DNA of 64,000 nt. Source: Corynebacterium pollutisoli (lineage in GTDB: Bacteria > Actinomycetota > Actinomycetes > Mycobacteriales > Mycobacteriaceae). The stretch lies in assembly GCF_900177745.1 (NCBI RefSeq), contig NZ_FXAR01000006.1:1-64000 (forward strand), given 5' to 3'. Within the stretch, counting starts at the first letter, position 1; each line of letters begins with the position of its first letter. Positions 45,475 through 54,369 of the stretch are shown one piece after another. The notes beneath the pieces were generated by a model that saw only the letters and a list, made by a program, of their open reading frames with translations, made no database searches and had not been told where the DNA came from. The translations under genes and the position numbers were made by a program.

Positions 45475-46755
45475 TTATCGACGGGAACGACGCTGCCGCT
45501 GGCTGGGACGTCCACCGCGTCGCTGACGGGGCGGACCGGAGGCCGACGACTTCTTCTGCTGCTGCTGGCCGGGGGGCGGCAGCGGGGTGCCCGACGGCAC
45601 CCGTGCACCAGTGATCTTAGTCAGTACATCGGAGTCCGCGGTCACCCGCACCTCGGGGGCGTCGACACCCGCCTTCCGCATGAGTCCCTCGACCTCCTTG
45701 CGCTGGTCATCCATGACGAGCGTGACGACGGTGCCGCTCGTGCCGGCACGCGCCGTCCGCCCCGCACGGTGCAGGTAGGCCTTGTGCTCGGCGGGCGGGT
45801 CGACGTGGACGACGAGCGAGACGTCGTCGATGTCGATGCCGCGGGCGGCGATGTCGGTGGCCACCAGGACCGGAACGGTGCCGTCGGCGAAACCGGCGAG
45901 AGCGTTCGTGCGGGTGGTCTGGCCCTTGTCCCCGTGGAGGCCGGCGGCGTTGATGCCCACGCGGCGCAGCTTCTTCACCTGGCGGTCGACGCCGTGCTTG
46001 GTGCGCATGAACATGATGGTCTTGCCCTCGCGGGCCCCGATGCGCAGGACGACGTCGTTGCGCTCGTCGCGGCCGCCCACGAGCAGGCGGTGGTGCTCCA
46101 TCGTGTCGACGGACGCCTGGACCGGCGCAGTGGAGTGGGTGACCGGGTCGCTGAGGTAGCGGTCGATGAGCTTCTGCACGTCACCGTCGAGGGTGGCGGA
46201 GAACAGCAGGCGCTGGCCGGTGCGCGGGGTGCGGTCCATGAGGCGGCGGACCTGGGGGAGGAAGCCCATGTCGGCCATCTGGTCGGCCTCGTCGAGGGCC
46301 ACCATGGCGACCTCGTCGAAGTGGAGCTTGCCCTGGTCGAGCAGGTCCTGCGCGCGGCCCGGGGTGGCCACCAGCAGGTCCACCGGGGCGGCCAGGGAGC
46401 GGATGTGGCGGTTGATGTTCACGCCGCCGACGACGTCGAGCAGGCGCAGGCCCAGGGCGTTGGCGGGGGCGTCGAGACGCTCGCGTACCTGGGCGGCCAG
46501 CTCACGGGTCGGGGTGAGCACCAGCGCCCGCGGATGGCCGGGGCGGGTGACGCCCTTCTCGGCGAGGCGGGTGAGCATCGGCAGCCCGAACGTGAAGGTC
46601 TTGCCGGAGCCGGTGGGGCCGCGGCCGAGGACATCCCGGCCCGCCAGCGCATCGGGGATGGCGGCGGCCTGGATGGGGAAGGGCTCGGTGATCCCCTGCC
46701 GCTGCAGTTCACGCACAATGGGCAGGGGAAGGCCGAGATCCTTGAAAGTGGTCAT
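45475..46755 (-). CDS. DEAD-box RNA helicase
   Basis: 426 residues. Q motif PIQAAAIPDALAGRDVLG, motif I PTGSGKT, Ia PTRELA, II DEAD (VALDEADQMADMGF), III SAT, and motif VI HRAGRTARAG. The C-terminal tail is Gln/Lys/Arg-rich and disordered, suited to RNA binding. Minus-strand TAGACT (46763-46768) ends 7 nt before the ATG, so it is likely leaderless with its promoter at the end of gnd. Confidence 0.93.
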   Translation of the reverse strand: MTTFKDLGLPLPIVRELQRQGITEPFPIQAAAIPDALAGRDVLGRGPTGSGKTFTFGLPMLTRLAEKGVTRPGHPRALVLTPTRELAAQVRERLDAPANALGLRLLDVVGGVNINRHIRSLAAPVDLLVATPGRAQDLLDQGKLHFDEVAMVALDEADQMADMGFLPQVRRLMDRTPRTGQRLLFSATLDGDVQKLIDRYLSDPVTHSTAPVQASVDTMEHHRLLVGGRDERNDVVLRIGAREGKTIMFMRTKHGVDRQVKKLRRVGINAAGLHGDKGQTTRTNALAGFADGTVPVLVATDIAARGIDIDDVSLVVHVDPPAEHKAYLHRAGRTARAGTSGTVVTLVMDDQRKEVEGLMRKAGVDAPEVRVTADSDVLTKITGARVPSGTPLPPPGQQQQKKSSASGPPRQRRGGRPSQRQRRSRR

Positions 46756-46773
46756 TGCGCAGAGTCTACGCTG

Positions 46774-48222
46774 CTAGCCGGCAGGGATCTCCGTACGGTC
46801 ACCGGACCACAGGGTGTGGAAGGCACCCGGCTTGTCCACACGCCCGTAGGTGTGGGCGCCGAAGAAGTCCCGCTGGCCCTGGATGACGGCGGCCGGCAGG
46901 CGCTCGGCGCGCAGGGAATCGTAATAGGACAGCGAGGACGCGAACACCGGCACCGGCAGACCCAGCTGCGTGGCGGCGATGATGACGCGGCGCCAGGAGT
47001 CGATGAGTCCGGAGAGCTCGCCGAGGAAGTAGCCGTCGAGAAGCAGGGACGGCAGCTCCGGATCGGCGTCGTACGCCTCGACGATGCGGTTGAGGAACTT
47101 CGCGCGGATGATACAGCCGCCACGCCAGATGGTGGCCAGGTCGCGGGGGTCGACGTCCCAGCCGTACTCGGCGGAGCCGGCCTTGATCTCGTCGAAGCCC
47201 TGGGCGTAGGCGACGAGCTTGGAGGCGTAGAGGGCGCGGCGGACGTCCTCGATGAACTCGGCGCGGTCACCGTCGAAGGTGGCCAGCTCGCCGGAGGGCA
47301 GCACGCCCTGCGCGGCGGCGCGCTGCTCCAGGGAGGAGGACAGGGCGCGGGCGAAGACGGCCTCACCGATGCCGGTGACGGGGATGCCGAGGTCGAGGGC
47401 GGCCTTGACTGTCCAGCGGCCGGTGCCCTTCTGACCGGCGGCGTCGACGATGACGTCGATGAGCGGCTTCCCGGTCTCGGCGTCGACCTGCGCGAGGACC
47501 TCGGCGGTGATCTCGATGAGGTAGGAGTCGAGGTCGCCGGAGTTCCACTCGCGGAAGACGTCGGCGATCTCGGCCGGGGTCATGCCCGCGGCGTAGCGCA
47601 GCAGCTGGTAGGCCTCGCCGATGACCTGCATGTCGGCGTACTCGATGCCGTTGTGGACCATCTTGACGAAGTGACCGGCACCGTCCGGGCCGATGTGGGT
47701 GACACACGGGGTGCCGTCGACGACGGCGGCGACGGACTCCAGCAGCGGGCCGAGGGTCTCCCAGGACTCCTGCGGGCCGCCCGGCATGATCGACGGGCCG
47801 TTGAGGGCACCCTCCTCGCCGCCGGAGATGCCGGCGCCGACGAAGTGGCGGCCCCGCTCGGCCATCTCCTGCTCGCGGCGGATGGTGTCGGTGTAGAGGG
47901 CGTTGCCGCCGTCGATGATGATGTCGCCGTCCTCCATGGCGTCGGCGAGCTGGTTGATCACGGCGTCGGTGGCGGGGCCGGCCTGGACCATGATGATCGC
48001 CTTGCGGGGACGCTCGAGGGACGCGACGAAGTCCTCGATCGTCTCGGAGGGGATGAAGGCACCCTCGTCCCCGTGCGCGGTCATGAGCGCGCGGGTCTTC
48101 TCGGGGGAGCGGTTGTACACGGCGACGGTGTGGCCCTTGTGGGCGAAGTTGCGGGCGAGGTTGGAGCCCATGACAGCAAGGCCGACGACGCCGATCTGGG
48201 CGAGATTCTCAGGGGTGCTCAT
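46774..48222 (-). CDS. gnd: 6-phosphogluconate dehydrogenase, decarboxylating
   Basis: 482 residues. The N-terminal NADP domain has IGVVGLAVMGSNLARNFA and VYNRSPEKT; catalytic region GAGISGGEEGALNGPSIMPG and the Lys/Asn loop HFVKMVHNGIEYADMQ are intact. Oxidative pentose phosphate pathway, producing NADPH and ribulose 5-phosphate. TACACT on the minus strand (48231-48236) ends 8 nt before the ATG. Confidence 0.97.
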   Translation of the reverse strand: MSTPENLAQIGVVGLAVMGSNLARNFAHKGHTVAVYNRSPEKTRALMTAHGDEGAFIPSETIEDFVASLERPRKAIIMVQAGPATDAVINQLADAMEDGDIIIDGGNALYTDTIRREQEMAERGRHFVGAGISGGEEGALNGPSIMPGGPQESWETLGPLLESVAAVVDGTPCVTHIGPDGAGHFVKMVHNGIEYADMQVIGEAYQLLRYAAGMTPAEIADVFREWNSGDLDSYLIEITAEVLAQVDAETGKPLIDVIVDAAGQKGTGRWTVKAALDLGIPVTGIGEAVFARALSSSLEQRAAAQGVLPSGELATFDGDRAEFIEDVRRALYASKLVAYAQGFDEIKAGSAEYGWDVDPRDLATIWRGGCIIRAKFLNRIVEAYDADPELPSLLLDGYFLGELSGLIDSWRRVIIAATQLGLPVPVFASSLSYYDSLRAERLPAAVIQGQRDFFGAHTYGRVDKPGAFHTLWSGDRTEIPAG

Positions 48223-48230
48223 GGCTTCAG

Positions 48231-48315
48231 AGTGTAGACACCTCGACCACGCTGCGGAACTCGGATCCGAAACTTGATCGTATCTTTCCACTTGTTGCAG
48301 ACCGGGGGCTACGAT
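48231..48315. promoter_or_regulatory. Divergent promoters of gnd and the thioesterase
   Basis: Minus-strand TACACT (48236-48231) serves gnd and plus-strand TACGAT (48310-48315) serves the thioesterase; each ends 7-8 nt before its start codon. The 100-bp gap shows no stronger operator-like symmetry. Confidence 0.5.
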
Positions 48316-48322
48316 GGCCGCC

Positions 48323-48772
48323 ATGAGCGACCTCAAGTACACCGACCTCTACCAGCTGGCAGGCACCGGAAAAGCCCTGGATGCGGCCACCCTCGAGCAG
48401 GTCAACAACCGGGATGTCGGACTGTCCGCCCACCTGGGCGTCCACTACACGGAGATCGCCGACGGCCGGGTCCGCGCCGAGCTGCCCGTCGGGCCGCACC
48501 TGCTGCAGCCGGTCGGCCTCGTCAACGGCGGCGTGTTCTGCGCGCTCGCCGAATCCGTCGGCAGTCTGGCGGGGGTCGCCACCGCCGGCGCGCCGGTTGT
48601 CGGGGTGAACAACGACACCGACTTCATCGCCTCCGTACGCGAGGGCGTCATCGAGGCGGAGGCCACCCCGATTCAGGCGGGTGGCCGCACGCAGCTGTGG
48701 GAGATCCTCATGCACAACGAGGGCCGCCTGGTGGCGCGGACCACCCTGCGCACCATGGTCATCCGCAGGTGA
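48323..48772 (+). CDS. PaaI-type hotdog-fold thioesterase
   Basis: 149 residues from ATG 48323; ATG 48314 is in frame but overlaps the -10 TACGAT. The hotdog motif is visible as LLQPVGLVNGGVFCALAES (central helix) and AGRTQLWEILMHNEGRLVA-like strands. It probably hydrolyses acyl-CoA; position next to gnd matches C. glutamicum. The last 14 bp overlap the convergent reductase gene. Confidence 0.85.
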   Translation: MSDLKYTDLYQLAGTGKALDAATLEQVNNRDVGLSAHLGVHYTEIADGRVRAELPVGPHLLQPVGLVNGGVFCALAESVGSLAGVATAGAPVVGVNNDTDFIASVREGVIEAEATPIQAGGRTQLWEILMHNEGRLVARTTLRTMVIRR

Positions 48773-49844
48773 AGCTCATCCCGCCCGCCCGCAGGCGCTC
48801 CAGGTAGGGGGCACCCAGGGCGGTCGACGGGGTGAGCACGCCGCCCTCGCCGGGGTTGTCCAGCAGGGTGAGGGCCGCCTCCCCGAGCATCATCGCGGTG
48901 ACCACGTACCCGGGGTCACCGTCGGCGGCGACGGTGCAGGAGACCTGCCGCCCGGACTCTGTCACGCCCTCGTGAGTGAAGCGGAAGTACCCGTTGCCGG
49001 GTGTCGGCACCAGGCGTCGCAAGGCCGGCTTCTGGGAGGCGGCGAACAGTGCGGCCGTGGTGCCGGTGAGGGCCCAGGCACCGAGGCGGGTCCGCGTCGC
49101 CCAGCGCTCGTGGTAGGTGAATCGCTCGCCGCGCAGCGAGTTGGAGCGGCGTACGACGCGCGTGTTGAACATCGCCATGAAGAAGGGGCCGGCCCACCGA
49201 CCGTCGGCAAGCTTCGTGACGGTGATGTCCTTCGCGTCCGCCAGTCGGGGCTCCGCGGAGGGGATGGGGGAGAGGCTGTAGGGGTGGTGCAGGTTGCGGG
49301 CCACGGCCCTGTCGGCGTGCGCCTGCGCGGACACCTCGCGCATCGACTCGAGCGTGCCGGTGGACAGCCCGCCCCTGAGCTTCTCGACGACCATCGTCAC
49401 CGTGTCCAGCGGCTCACCCGCGTGCTCCCGCAGGGCGAAGGCACCCATGTCCGAGGGGACGGAGTCGAAACCGCACGAGTGGACGATGCGGGCGGACGTG
49501 GTGCCGTGGTGGGTGTCGATGACCCGCCGGATGAACGGCACCTCACCGCACAGGTCGACGTAGTCGGTGCCCGCTATGGCGCAGGCGTTGACCATCTCCC
49601 AACCCACGCGCGAGTAGGGGCCGACGCAGCTGATGACCACCGCCGCGCGGGCGGCGAGGGCGGCCATGTCGTCCGCGGAGTGTGCGTCGCCCGTGGCGAT
49701 CTCCCAGGCCGGGTTGATCTCGCCGCGGAGCTCCCGGAGCTTCTCGACGTCGCGCCCCGCCAGAATGACATCGTGGCCCGCCAGGTGACGCGCGGTGAGG
49801 CGGCCGACGACACCGGTCGCCCCGAACAGCAGGATGTCAGACAT
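48759..49844 (-). CDS. Saccharopine dehydrogenase-like / trans-acting enoyl reductase family
   Basis: 361 residues. The N-terminal Rossmann motif is ILLFGATGVVGRLTARHLAG; VISCVGPYSRVGWEMVNACA and GTDYVDLCGEVPFIR follow, as in mycobacterial Rv2449c/Rv2953-type proteins. Rv2953 is a trans-acting enoyl reductase in lipid synthesis, but no polyketide cluster is near, so the substrate is open. The start overlaps the upstream secreted protein by 8 bp. Confidence 0.82.
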   Translation of the reverse strand: MSDILLFGATGVVGRLTARHLAGHDVILAGRDVEKLRELRGEINPAWEIATGDAHSADDMAALAARAAVVISCVGPYSRVGWEMVNACAIAGTDYVDLCGEVPFIRRVIDTHHGTTSARIVHSCGFDSVPSDMGAFALREHAGEPLDTVTMVVEKLRGGLSTGTLESMREVSAQAHADRAVARNLHHPYSLSPIPSAEPRLADAKDITVTKLADGRWAGPFFMAMFNTRVVRRSNSLRGERFTYHERWATRTRLGAWALTGTTAALFAASQKPALRRLVPTPGNGYFRFTHEGVTESGRQVSCTVAADGDPGYVVTAMMLGEAALTLLDNPGEGGVLTPSTALGAPYLERLRAGGMSFTCG

Positions 49845-50196
49845 GGAGGGGGCGGTCTCCCAATGGGGCGCTCAGCTGCAGGACCTGGGACTTCTCCAGG
49901 GCGATCATGGTGCACACGTCCGCCCCGCCGAGGCGCGGGCCGGTGATGACGCGGACGTGGACGGCCCACGGGGTCTCGACGAGGACGGCGTGCGCGCCGT
50001 AGCAGGCGGGATCCCCCGTCCAGTAGTGCACGCGCACCTGGTTGCCGGGCAACACCTCGTGTCGGGTGATCTCCGTGAGGCGCGGCATCCACACCGTGCC
50101 CTCCTGGCGGTGATCGACGCTCGACTGCGCCTGGGTGGCTGGGGCCAGTCCTAACGCGAGGGCGGCGGTGGCGAGAGCGATGACGGTTCTCTTCAT
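49837..50196 (-). CDS. Small secreted protein
   Basis: 119 residues. Sec signal peptide MKRTVIALATAALALGLAPA with a cleavage site near ATQA-QS. The mature part of about 95 residues has two Cys (DPACYGAH and GADVCTM) that could form a disulfide, and an RVHYWTGDPACYG segment. No family recognised. A cluster of 14-bp-spaced repeats lies just upstream and may control it. Confidence 0.72.
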   Translation of the reverse strand: MKRTVIALATAALALGLAPATQAQSSVDHRQEGTVWMPRLTEITRHEVLPGNQVRVHYWTGDPACYGAHAVLVETPWAVHVRVITGPRLGGADVCTMIALEKSQVLQLSAPLGDRPLHV

Positions 50197-50213
50197 GCCG
50201 CCAGGCTACCGAA

Positions 50214-50324
50214 AGGCATATCACGTAAGGCATAGCTTCCCATGAGTAGGTCGAGTGGGCGGCGGGCCAGTCGGGGTGATCACTCGAGATATGCCTGGGG
50301 TGATATACCTGCCGTGATATGCCT
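50214..50324. repeat. Iteron-like repeats AGGYATATCACS
   Basis: On the minus strand three direct copies follow each other with exact 14-bp period: AGGCATATCACG (50324-50313), AGGTATATCACC (50310-50299) and AGGCATATCTCG (50296-50285). An inverted pair lies at 50214-50236 (AGGCATATCACG at 50214, AAGGCATAG at 50228). The outermost copies form a perfect 12-bp inverted repeat. The array spans the 127-bp gap between corA and the small secreted protein gene. Confidence 0.7.
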
Positions 50325-51373
50325 CAGAGCCAGTTGTTGCGGCGGAACCACCAGAACATGAGCGCCACGATGAAGGCGATGAACCCGAGGACCACGAAAT
50401 AGCCGTACTCCCACTCCAACTCGGGCATGTTGACGAAGTTCATGCCGTAGATGCCGGCGATGAGCGTTGGTGCGGCCGCCATGCCGACCACCGCGGAGAT
50501 GGTGCGCATGTCCGTGTTCTGCTGCATGGTGATCTTGGCGACGGAGGCGTCGATGAGCGCGGACAGCCGCTCGTCGTAGCCGCCGATCTGGTCGCGCACC
50601 TGCATCTCGTGGTCGAGGACGTCGCGGAAATAGCTGCGCAGCTGCTTGCCCAGGATGTCGCGGTTGTCGGCGATGAGGCTGCGCAGCGCCGGGGCGAGCG
50701 GATCGGTGGAGTGCCGCATCTCGAGGATCTCCCGCTTGTACATGTAGATCTGCTCGATGTTGAAGCGGGAGCCCGGGGTGAAGACCTCCTCCTCGAGGTC
50801 GTCGACCTCCTGCTCCAGCAGGGCGGCGATACGCCCGTACTCGTCGACGAGGTGGTCGGCCACCCGCCAGGCCAGGGCCGCCGGGCCCAGGGCGATGAGC
50901 TCCGGGTTCTCCTCGAAGGCTCCGGAGAGCTCGGGCAGTTCCGCCCCGTGGCGCACCGTGATGATGAAGTCCGGGCCGACGAGCATCTGCACTTCACCCG
51001 TGGAGATGATCTCGCGGGTCTCCGAGGCCTCGGCGCGGAACTTGACGGAGCGGACGACCATGAACAACTGGTCGTCGTAACGCTCGACCTTGGGGCGCTG
51101 GTGGGCGGTGACGGCATCCTCGACGATGAGCGGGTGGATGCCGAACTTCTCGGCCACGCGTTCCATCTGGTGGGCGTCGGGCTCGCGCAGTCCGAGCCAC
51201 ACGAAGCCGCTGCCGTGCTCCCGGACCTCGCTGAGAGCGGAGGAGGGAATGTACTCGCCCGGGAGGCGGACGCCGTCCTTGAACACGCGGCAGTGGTCGA
51301 TGGCGCGTTCCACCGGCACGGTCAGCCGGGGGCGGTCCGACGTGCGGCGGGGACGTTCGAAGGGGGTCAGCAC
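50324..51373 (-). CDS. corA: CorA family Mg2+/Co2+ transporter
   Basis: 349 residues, GTG start. A large cytoplasmic domain precedes two C-terminal helices; the selectivity motif YGMNF is at about residue 310, between TLIAGI and VVLGFIAFIVALMFWW. A basic tail (FRRNNWL) ends the protein as usual. Minus-strand TAGGAT (51386-51381) ends 7 nt before the start, suggesting a leaderless mRNA. Confidence 0.95.
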   Translation of the reverse strand: MLTPFERPRRTSDRPRLTVPVERAIDHCRVFKDGVRLPGEYIPSSALSEVREHGSGFVWLGLREPDAHQMERVAEKFGIHPLIVEDAVTAHQRPKVERYDDQLFMVVRSVKFRAEASETREIISTGEVQMLVGPDFIITVRHGAELPELSGAFEENPELIALGPAALAWRVADHLVDEYGRIAALLEQEVDDLEEEVFTPGSRFNIEQIYMYKREILEMRHSTDPLAPALRSLIADNRDILGKQLRSYFRDVLDHEMQVRDQIGGYDERLSALIDASVAKITMQQNTDMRTISAVVGMAAAPTLIAGIYGMNFVNMPELEWEYGYFVVLGFIAFIVALMFWWFRRNNWL

Positions 51374-51380
51374 GGTCCTG

Positions 51381-51390
51381 ATCCTATACT
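51381..51390. promoter_or_regulatory. Overlapping divergent -10 elements of corA and a methyltransferase
   Basis: ATCCTATACT contains TATACT (51385-51390), 6 nt before the plus-strand ATG 51397, and minus-strand TAGGAT (51386-51381), 7 nt before the corA GTG 51373. The gap between the genes is only 23 bp, so each -35 region must lie within or beside the opposite gene. Confidence 0.6.
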
Positions 51391-51396
51391 GGCCGC

Positions 51397-51987
51397 ATGC
51401 CCACCTGGAAAGACGTGACCTCTCAGAATCCGCAGCACTCGGAGAACTACGCCCGCCGCTGGCAGGCGATGATCGAGCGCGGCGTCGACATCGACGGCGA
51501 GGCCCGGCTCATCGACGCCCTCGTGCCCCGCGGCGCCCGCATTCTCGACGCCGGCTGCGGGCAGGGGCGCATCGCCGGGTACCTGGCGGCCCGCGGTCAC
51601 GACGTGACCGGCGTGGACATTGACCCGGTGCTCATCGCGCATGCCGCCGAGCAGTACCCGGAGGTCGGCTTCCGGGTCGGTGACCTCTGCGGGGACGACC
51701 TGCCGGGCGATTTCGACCTGGTGGTCGCCGCCGGGAACGTCATGTGCTTCCTCGACCCCTTCGGCCGGGAGGCGGCCCTGGACAACATCGCCGGGGCGCT
51801 GCAGCCCGGCGGCCGATTCGTCGCCGGGTTCGGGGCCGGCCGGGGCTGGGGCTTCGACGACTTCATGGCGATGGCCACCGACGCCGGCCTGGAACCGGAG
51901 AACGTCTTCTCCACGTGGGACCTGCGGCCCTTCGAGGAGGACTCCGACTTCCTCGTCGCGGTGTTCTACCAGGCGCGGTCGGCCTGA
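51397..51987 (+). CDS. Class I SAM-dependent methyltransferase
   Basis: 196 residues. SAM motif ILDAGCGQGRIAGYLAARGH, then GVDIDPVLIAHAAEQYP and DFDLVVAAGNVMCFLDP. The N-terminus HSENYARRWQAMIERGVDID is typical of a corynebacterial family with unknown substrate. The last 22 bp overlap the convergent thiD-tenA gene. Confidence 0.88.
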   Translation: MPTWKDVTSQNPQHSENYARRWQAMIERGVDIDGEARLIDALVPRGARILDAGCGQGRIAGYLAARGHDVTGVDIDPVLIAHAAEQYPEVGFRVGDLCGDDLPGDFDLVVAAGNVMCFLDPFGREAALDNIAGALQPGGRFVAGFGAGRGWGFDDFMAMATDAGLEPENVFSTWDLRPFEEDSDFLVAVFYQARSA

Positions 51988-53477
51988 GCGAAGAACTCGC
52001 GCTCGTAGATGCAGGCGTGAAGGTAGGCGGTCATCGCCTGCTCCCGCTGGGCGGGTGAGGCGGCGGCCAGGGCCCGCTCGGTGTGCTCGATGGCCAGGCG
52101 CGCCCCGGCGTTGAAGTCCTCGCCGCCGTAGGTGGACAGCCAGGCGTGGTACGGGTGCCCGGGGGAGTTCGACCTGGCCAGCTCCATGCCGATCTCCGCG
52201 TAGAGCCAGAAGCACGGCAGCACGGCGGCCGCCCCGACGACGTAGGGCTCGACGGCGCAGGAGGCGACGAGGAAGTTGGTGTAGCCCAGGGTGACTGGGG
52301 AGGGGGTGGTGACGGTGATGTCGTTTCCGCCCAGCCAGTCGCGGTGCAGCTGGGCCTCGCCCTCGAGGACCTCGCGGGCGGACTCGGCCCAGAAGGTCTG
52401 GCCCTCCTGCTCCGGGGCGGTGGCGGAGAGCAGCGCCAGGGCGCGGGAGTAGCGGTTGAGGTACTGGGCGTCCTGGTCGAGGTAGAAGGCGAAGTCGGCG
52501 TGGCGCAGGGTGCCCTCCGCGAGTTCGCGGATGAAGGAGAGATCCATGATCTCGTTCCACACCTCGCCGGTGGCGTCCCACATGGCCTGCGTGTGCGGGC
52601 CGGCGGGGGCCAGATGCGGGGTGGGGGCGGGGACGTCGGTGCGCGGGGCCCACGGGGTGGTGTTCGCGGCGGCCTCCAGGCGGCGGGCGCGGTGGAAGTG
52701 GTCGACGGGGCCGTTGCCCTGGCCGACCTCCAGCTCGGCACCGTGGCGGATGGCCTCGTGCAGCCAGCGGGTGGCCCACTCGAGGGCCTGCTCGACGGTG
52801 TCGCCGCCGGCGATGCGGGTGGCCAGGGCGGCAGAGAGCGAGCAGCCGGTGCCGTGGGTGTTGGTCGTGTCGATGCGGCGGGTGGGGACGTGGTGGACGG
52901 TGCCGTCCGGGGTGACGACCGCGTTGTCGGCCTCCGGCCCGGTCAGGTGTCCACCCTTGACGATGACGGTGGTGCCCGTGTCGGAGGCGAGGCCGCGGGC
53001 CTGCTCGATGCCCTCGTCCAGGGTGGTGGCCACCGCGGCGTCGCAGAGGACGGCCAGCTCACCCAGGTTGGGGGTGATGACGTCGACGTGGCGCACCAGC
53101 TCCCGCACCGCCGCCTCGGCGTCCTCGTTGAGCAGGCGGTCCCCGGAGCTGGCCACCATGACCGGGTCGAGGGTGACGTGGGCGACCCGGTGGGACTCGA
53201 GTGCGCGGGTGACCTCGGCGACGGTCTCCACGTCACCGAGCATGCCGATCTTCACGGCGTCGACGGTGACGTCATCGAAGACGGCGTCGAGCTGCTCCCG
53301 CAGGAAGGACATCGGCGGGGTGTGCACGGAACGCACACCCTTTGTGTTCTGGGCCACGAGCGCGGTCACCACCGCCATGCCGAAGCCGCCGGCGGCCGCG
53401 ATCGACTTGAGGTCCGCCTGCACACCGGCGCCGCCGGTGGGGTCGGTTCCGGCGATGGAGAGAATGCGGGAGGTCAT
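51966..53477 (-). CDS. thiD: ThiD-TenA fusion (HMP/HMP-P kinase plus thiaminase II)
   Basis: 503 residues. Residues 1-265 are ThiD ([55 protein letters not shown]), phosphorylating hydroxymethylpyrimidine. Residues about 290-503 are TenA, with the Cys of [13 protein letters not shown] and the Glu of [10 protein letters not shown] near the end. TenA releases HMP from degraded thiamine, so the fusion salvages pyrimidine and activates it. ATG overlaps the thiM stop. Confidence 0.93.
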   Translation of the reverse strand: MTSRILSIAGTDPTGGAGVQADLKSIAAAGGFGMAVVTALVAQNTKGVRSVHTPPMSFLREQLDAVFDDVTVDAVKIGMLGDVETVAEVTRALESHRVAHVTLDPVMVASSGDRLLNEDAEAAVRELVRHVDVITPNLGELAVLCDAAVATTLDEGIEQARGLASDTGTTVIVKGGHLTGPEADNAVVTPDGTVHHVPTRRIDTTNTHGTGCSLSAALATRIAGGDTVEQALEWATRWLHEAIRHGAELEVGQGNGPVDHFHRARRLEAAANTTPWAPRTDVPAPTPHLAPAGPHTQAMWDATGEVWNEIMDLSFIRELAEGTLRHADFAFYLDQDAQYLNRYSRALALLSATAPEQEGQTFWAESAREVLEGEAQLHRDWLGGNDITVTTPSPVTLGYTNFLVASCAVEPYVVGAAAVLPCFWLYAEIGMELARSNSPGHPYHAWLSTYGGEDFNAGARLAIEHTERALAAASPAQREQAMTAYLHACIYEREFFAQADRAW

Positions 53478-54265
53478 GAATGGTCCTTCCAGGTGATCAG
53501 GTCCGCGATCTCCGCGGAGGTGATGTGGTGCAGGGCGTCGAGCCAGGCGGCGGCGAAGCCACCCGGCCCGGTGGCCGAGCGCGCCGCGATCTGGGCGGCC
53601 GCCCCGGCGTGGGCGTGCGCGGCCAGCACGGCGTCATGCTTGTCGACGCCCAGCCCCAGGTACGCCGCGCACAGCGCCCCGAGTGAGCAGCCGGAGCCGC
53701 TCACCAGGGTGAGCAGGGGATCCCCGGAGCTCAGCCATGTCTCGCGCCCGGCCGAGATGATGAGGTCCTCCGGTCCGGAGACGGCGACGACCGCGCCGGT
53801 GCGCTCGACGAGAGCGCGGGCGGCGGGCCGGGCCTGTTCGACGGTGTCGGCGGAGTCCACGCCGCGGCCGCCACTCCCGCCTCCGCCCAGCGCGGAGATC
53901 TCGGAGGCGTTGCCGCGGAGGGCGGTGGGGCGGGCGTCGAGAAGCGAGCGGACGAAGTCCGTCCGGTGGGGCAGCGCACCGGCCCCGACGGGGTCGATGA
54001 CCCACGGGGTGCCGGCGGCGGTGGCGCCGCGGACGGCCTCGCGCATGGCGGCGTACCGCTCGCTCGTCGGGGTGCCCACATTTATCAGGACACCCGAGGC
54101 AGCGGCCGCGAAGTCCGCGGACTCCTCCGGGGTGTCGATCATGGCGGGGGACGCGCCGGCCGCGAGCAATGTATTCGCGCTCAGGGGCATGGCCACGGAA
54201 TTCGTCAGGCACTGGACGAGGGGCGTCGATTCGCGCAGCTCATCGCGCAGATGCAGAAAAGTCAT
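53474..54265 (-). CDS. thiM: Hydroxyethylthiazole kinase
   Basis: 263 residues. Phosphorylates the thiazole alcohol for thiamine salvage. Family segments: [50 protein letters not shown], and [16 protein letters not shown] with the catalytic Cys. ATG at 54265 follows GAAGGGA, which is itself part of the TPP riboswitch. With ThiD-TenA it forms a salvage operon. Confidence 0.94.
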   Translation of the reverse strand: MTFLHLRDELRESTPLVQCLTNSVAMPLSANTLLAAGASPAMIDTPEESADFAAAASGVLINVGTPTSERYAAMREAVRGATAAGTPWVIDPVGAGALPHRTDFVRSLLDARPTALRGNASEISALGGGGSGGRGVDSADTVEQARPAARALVERTGAVVAVSGPEDLIISAGRETWLSSGDPLLTLVSGSGCSLGALCAAYLGLGVDKHDAVLAAHAHAGAAAQIAARSATGPGGFAAAWLDALHHITSAEIADLITWKDHS

Positions 54266-54345
54266 GACAATCCCTTCGCTAGTTCGAACTAGAGCAGGTT
54301 CCGTGGGTGTGATCTCAGCGCGGACTCCGCGCACCCCATGTCGTT
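54266..54345 (-). promoter_or_regulatory. TPP riboswitch (THI element)
   Basis: The minus-strand leader of thiM contains the conserved THI-box pieces in order: GGGGTGC, CTGAGAT (54318-54312), CACCCACGGAACCTG, and GCGAAGGGA (54279-54271). GACA and TGTC at the ends can form P1. The conserved 3' AGGG also serves as the likely ribosome-binding site 7-8 nt before the ATG, so TPP binding would block translation. Confidence 0.92.
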
Positions 54346-54352
54346 GTGACAA

Positions 54353-54362
54353 AGATTACCAT
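54353..54362. promoter_or_regulatory. Overlapping divergent -10 elements of the thi operon and dadA-like gene
   Basis: Minus-strand TAATCT (54358-54353) would start the riboswitch RNA near 54346. Plus-strand TACCAT (54357-54362) ends 7 nt before the ATG at 54370. The two hexamers share 2 bp. Confidence 0.5.
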
Positions 54363-54369
54363 AGGGCGC

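Noticed and set aside
44326-48237. A 1303-codon plus-strand open frame
   Set aside because: It runs antisense to the CNNM, DEAD-helicase and gnd genes, which have full family motifs. Long open antisense frames are expected in GC-rich DNA, and its translation is repetitive Gly/Asp/Arg/Val-rich sequence without domains.
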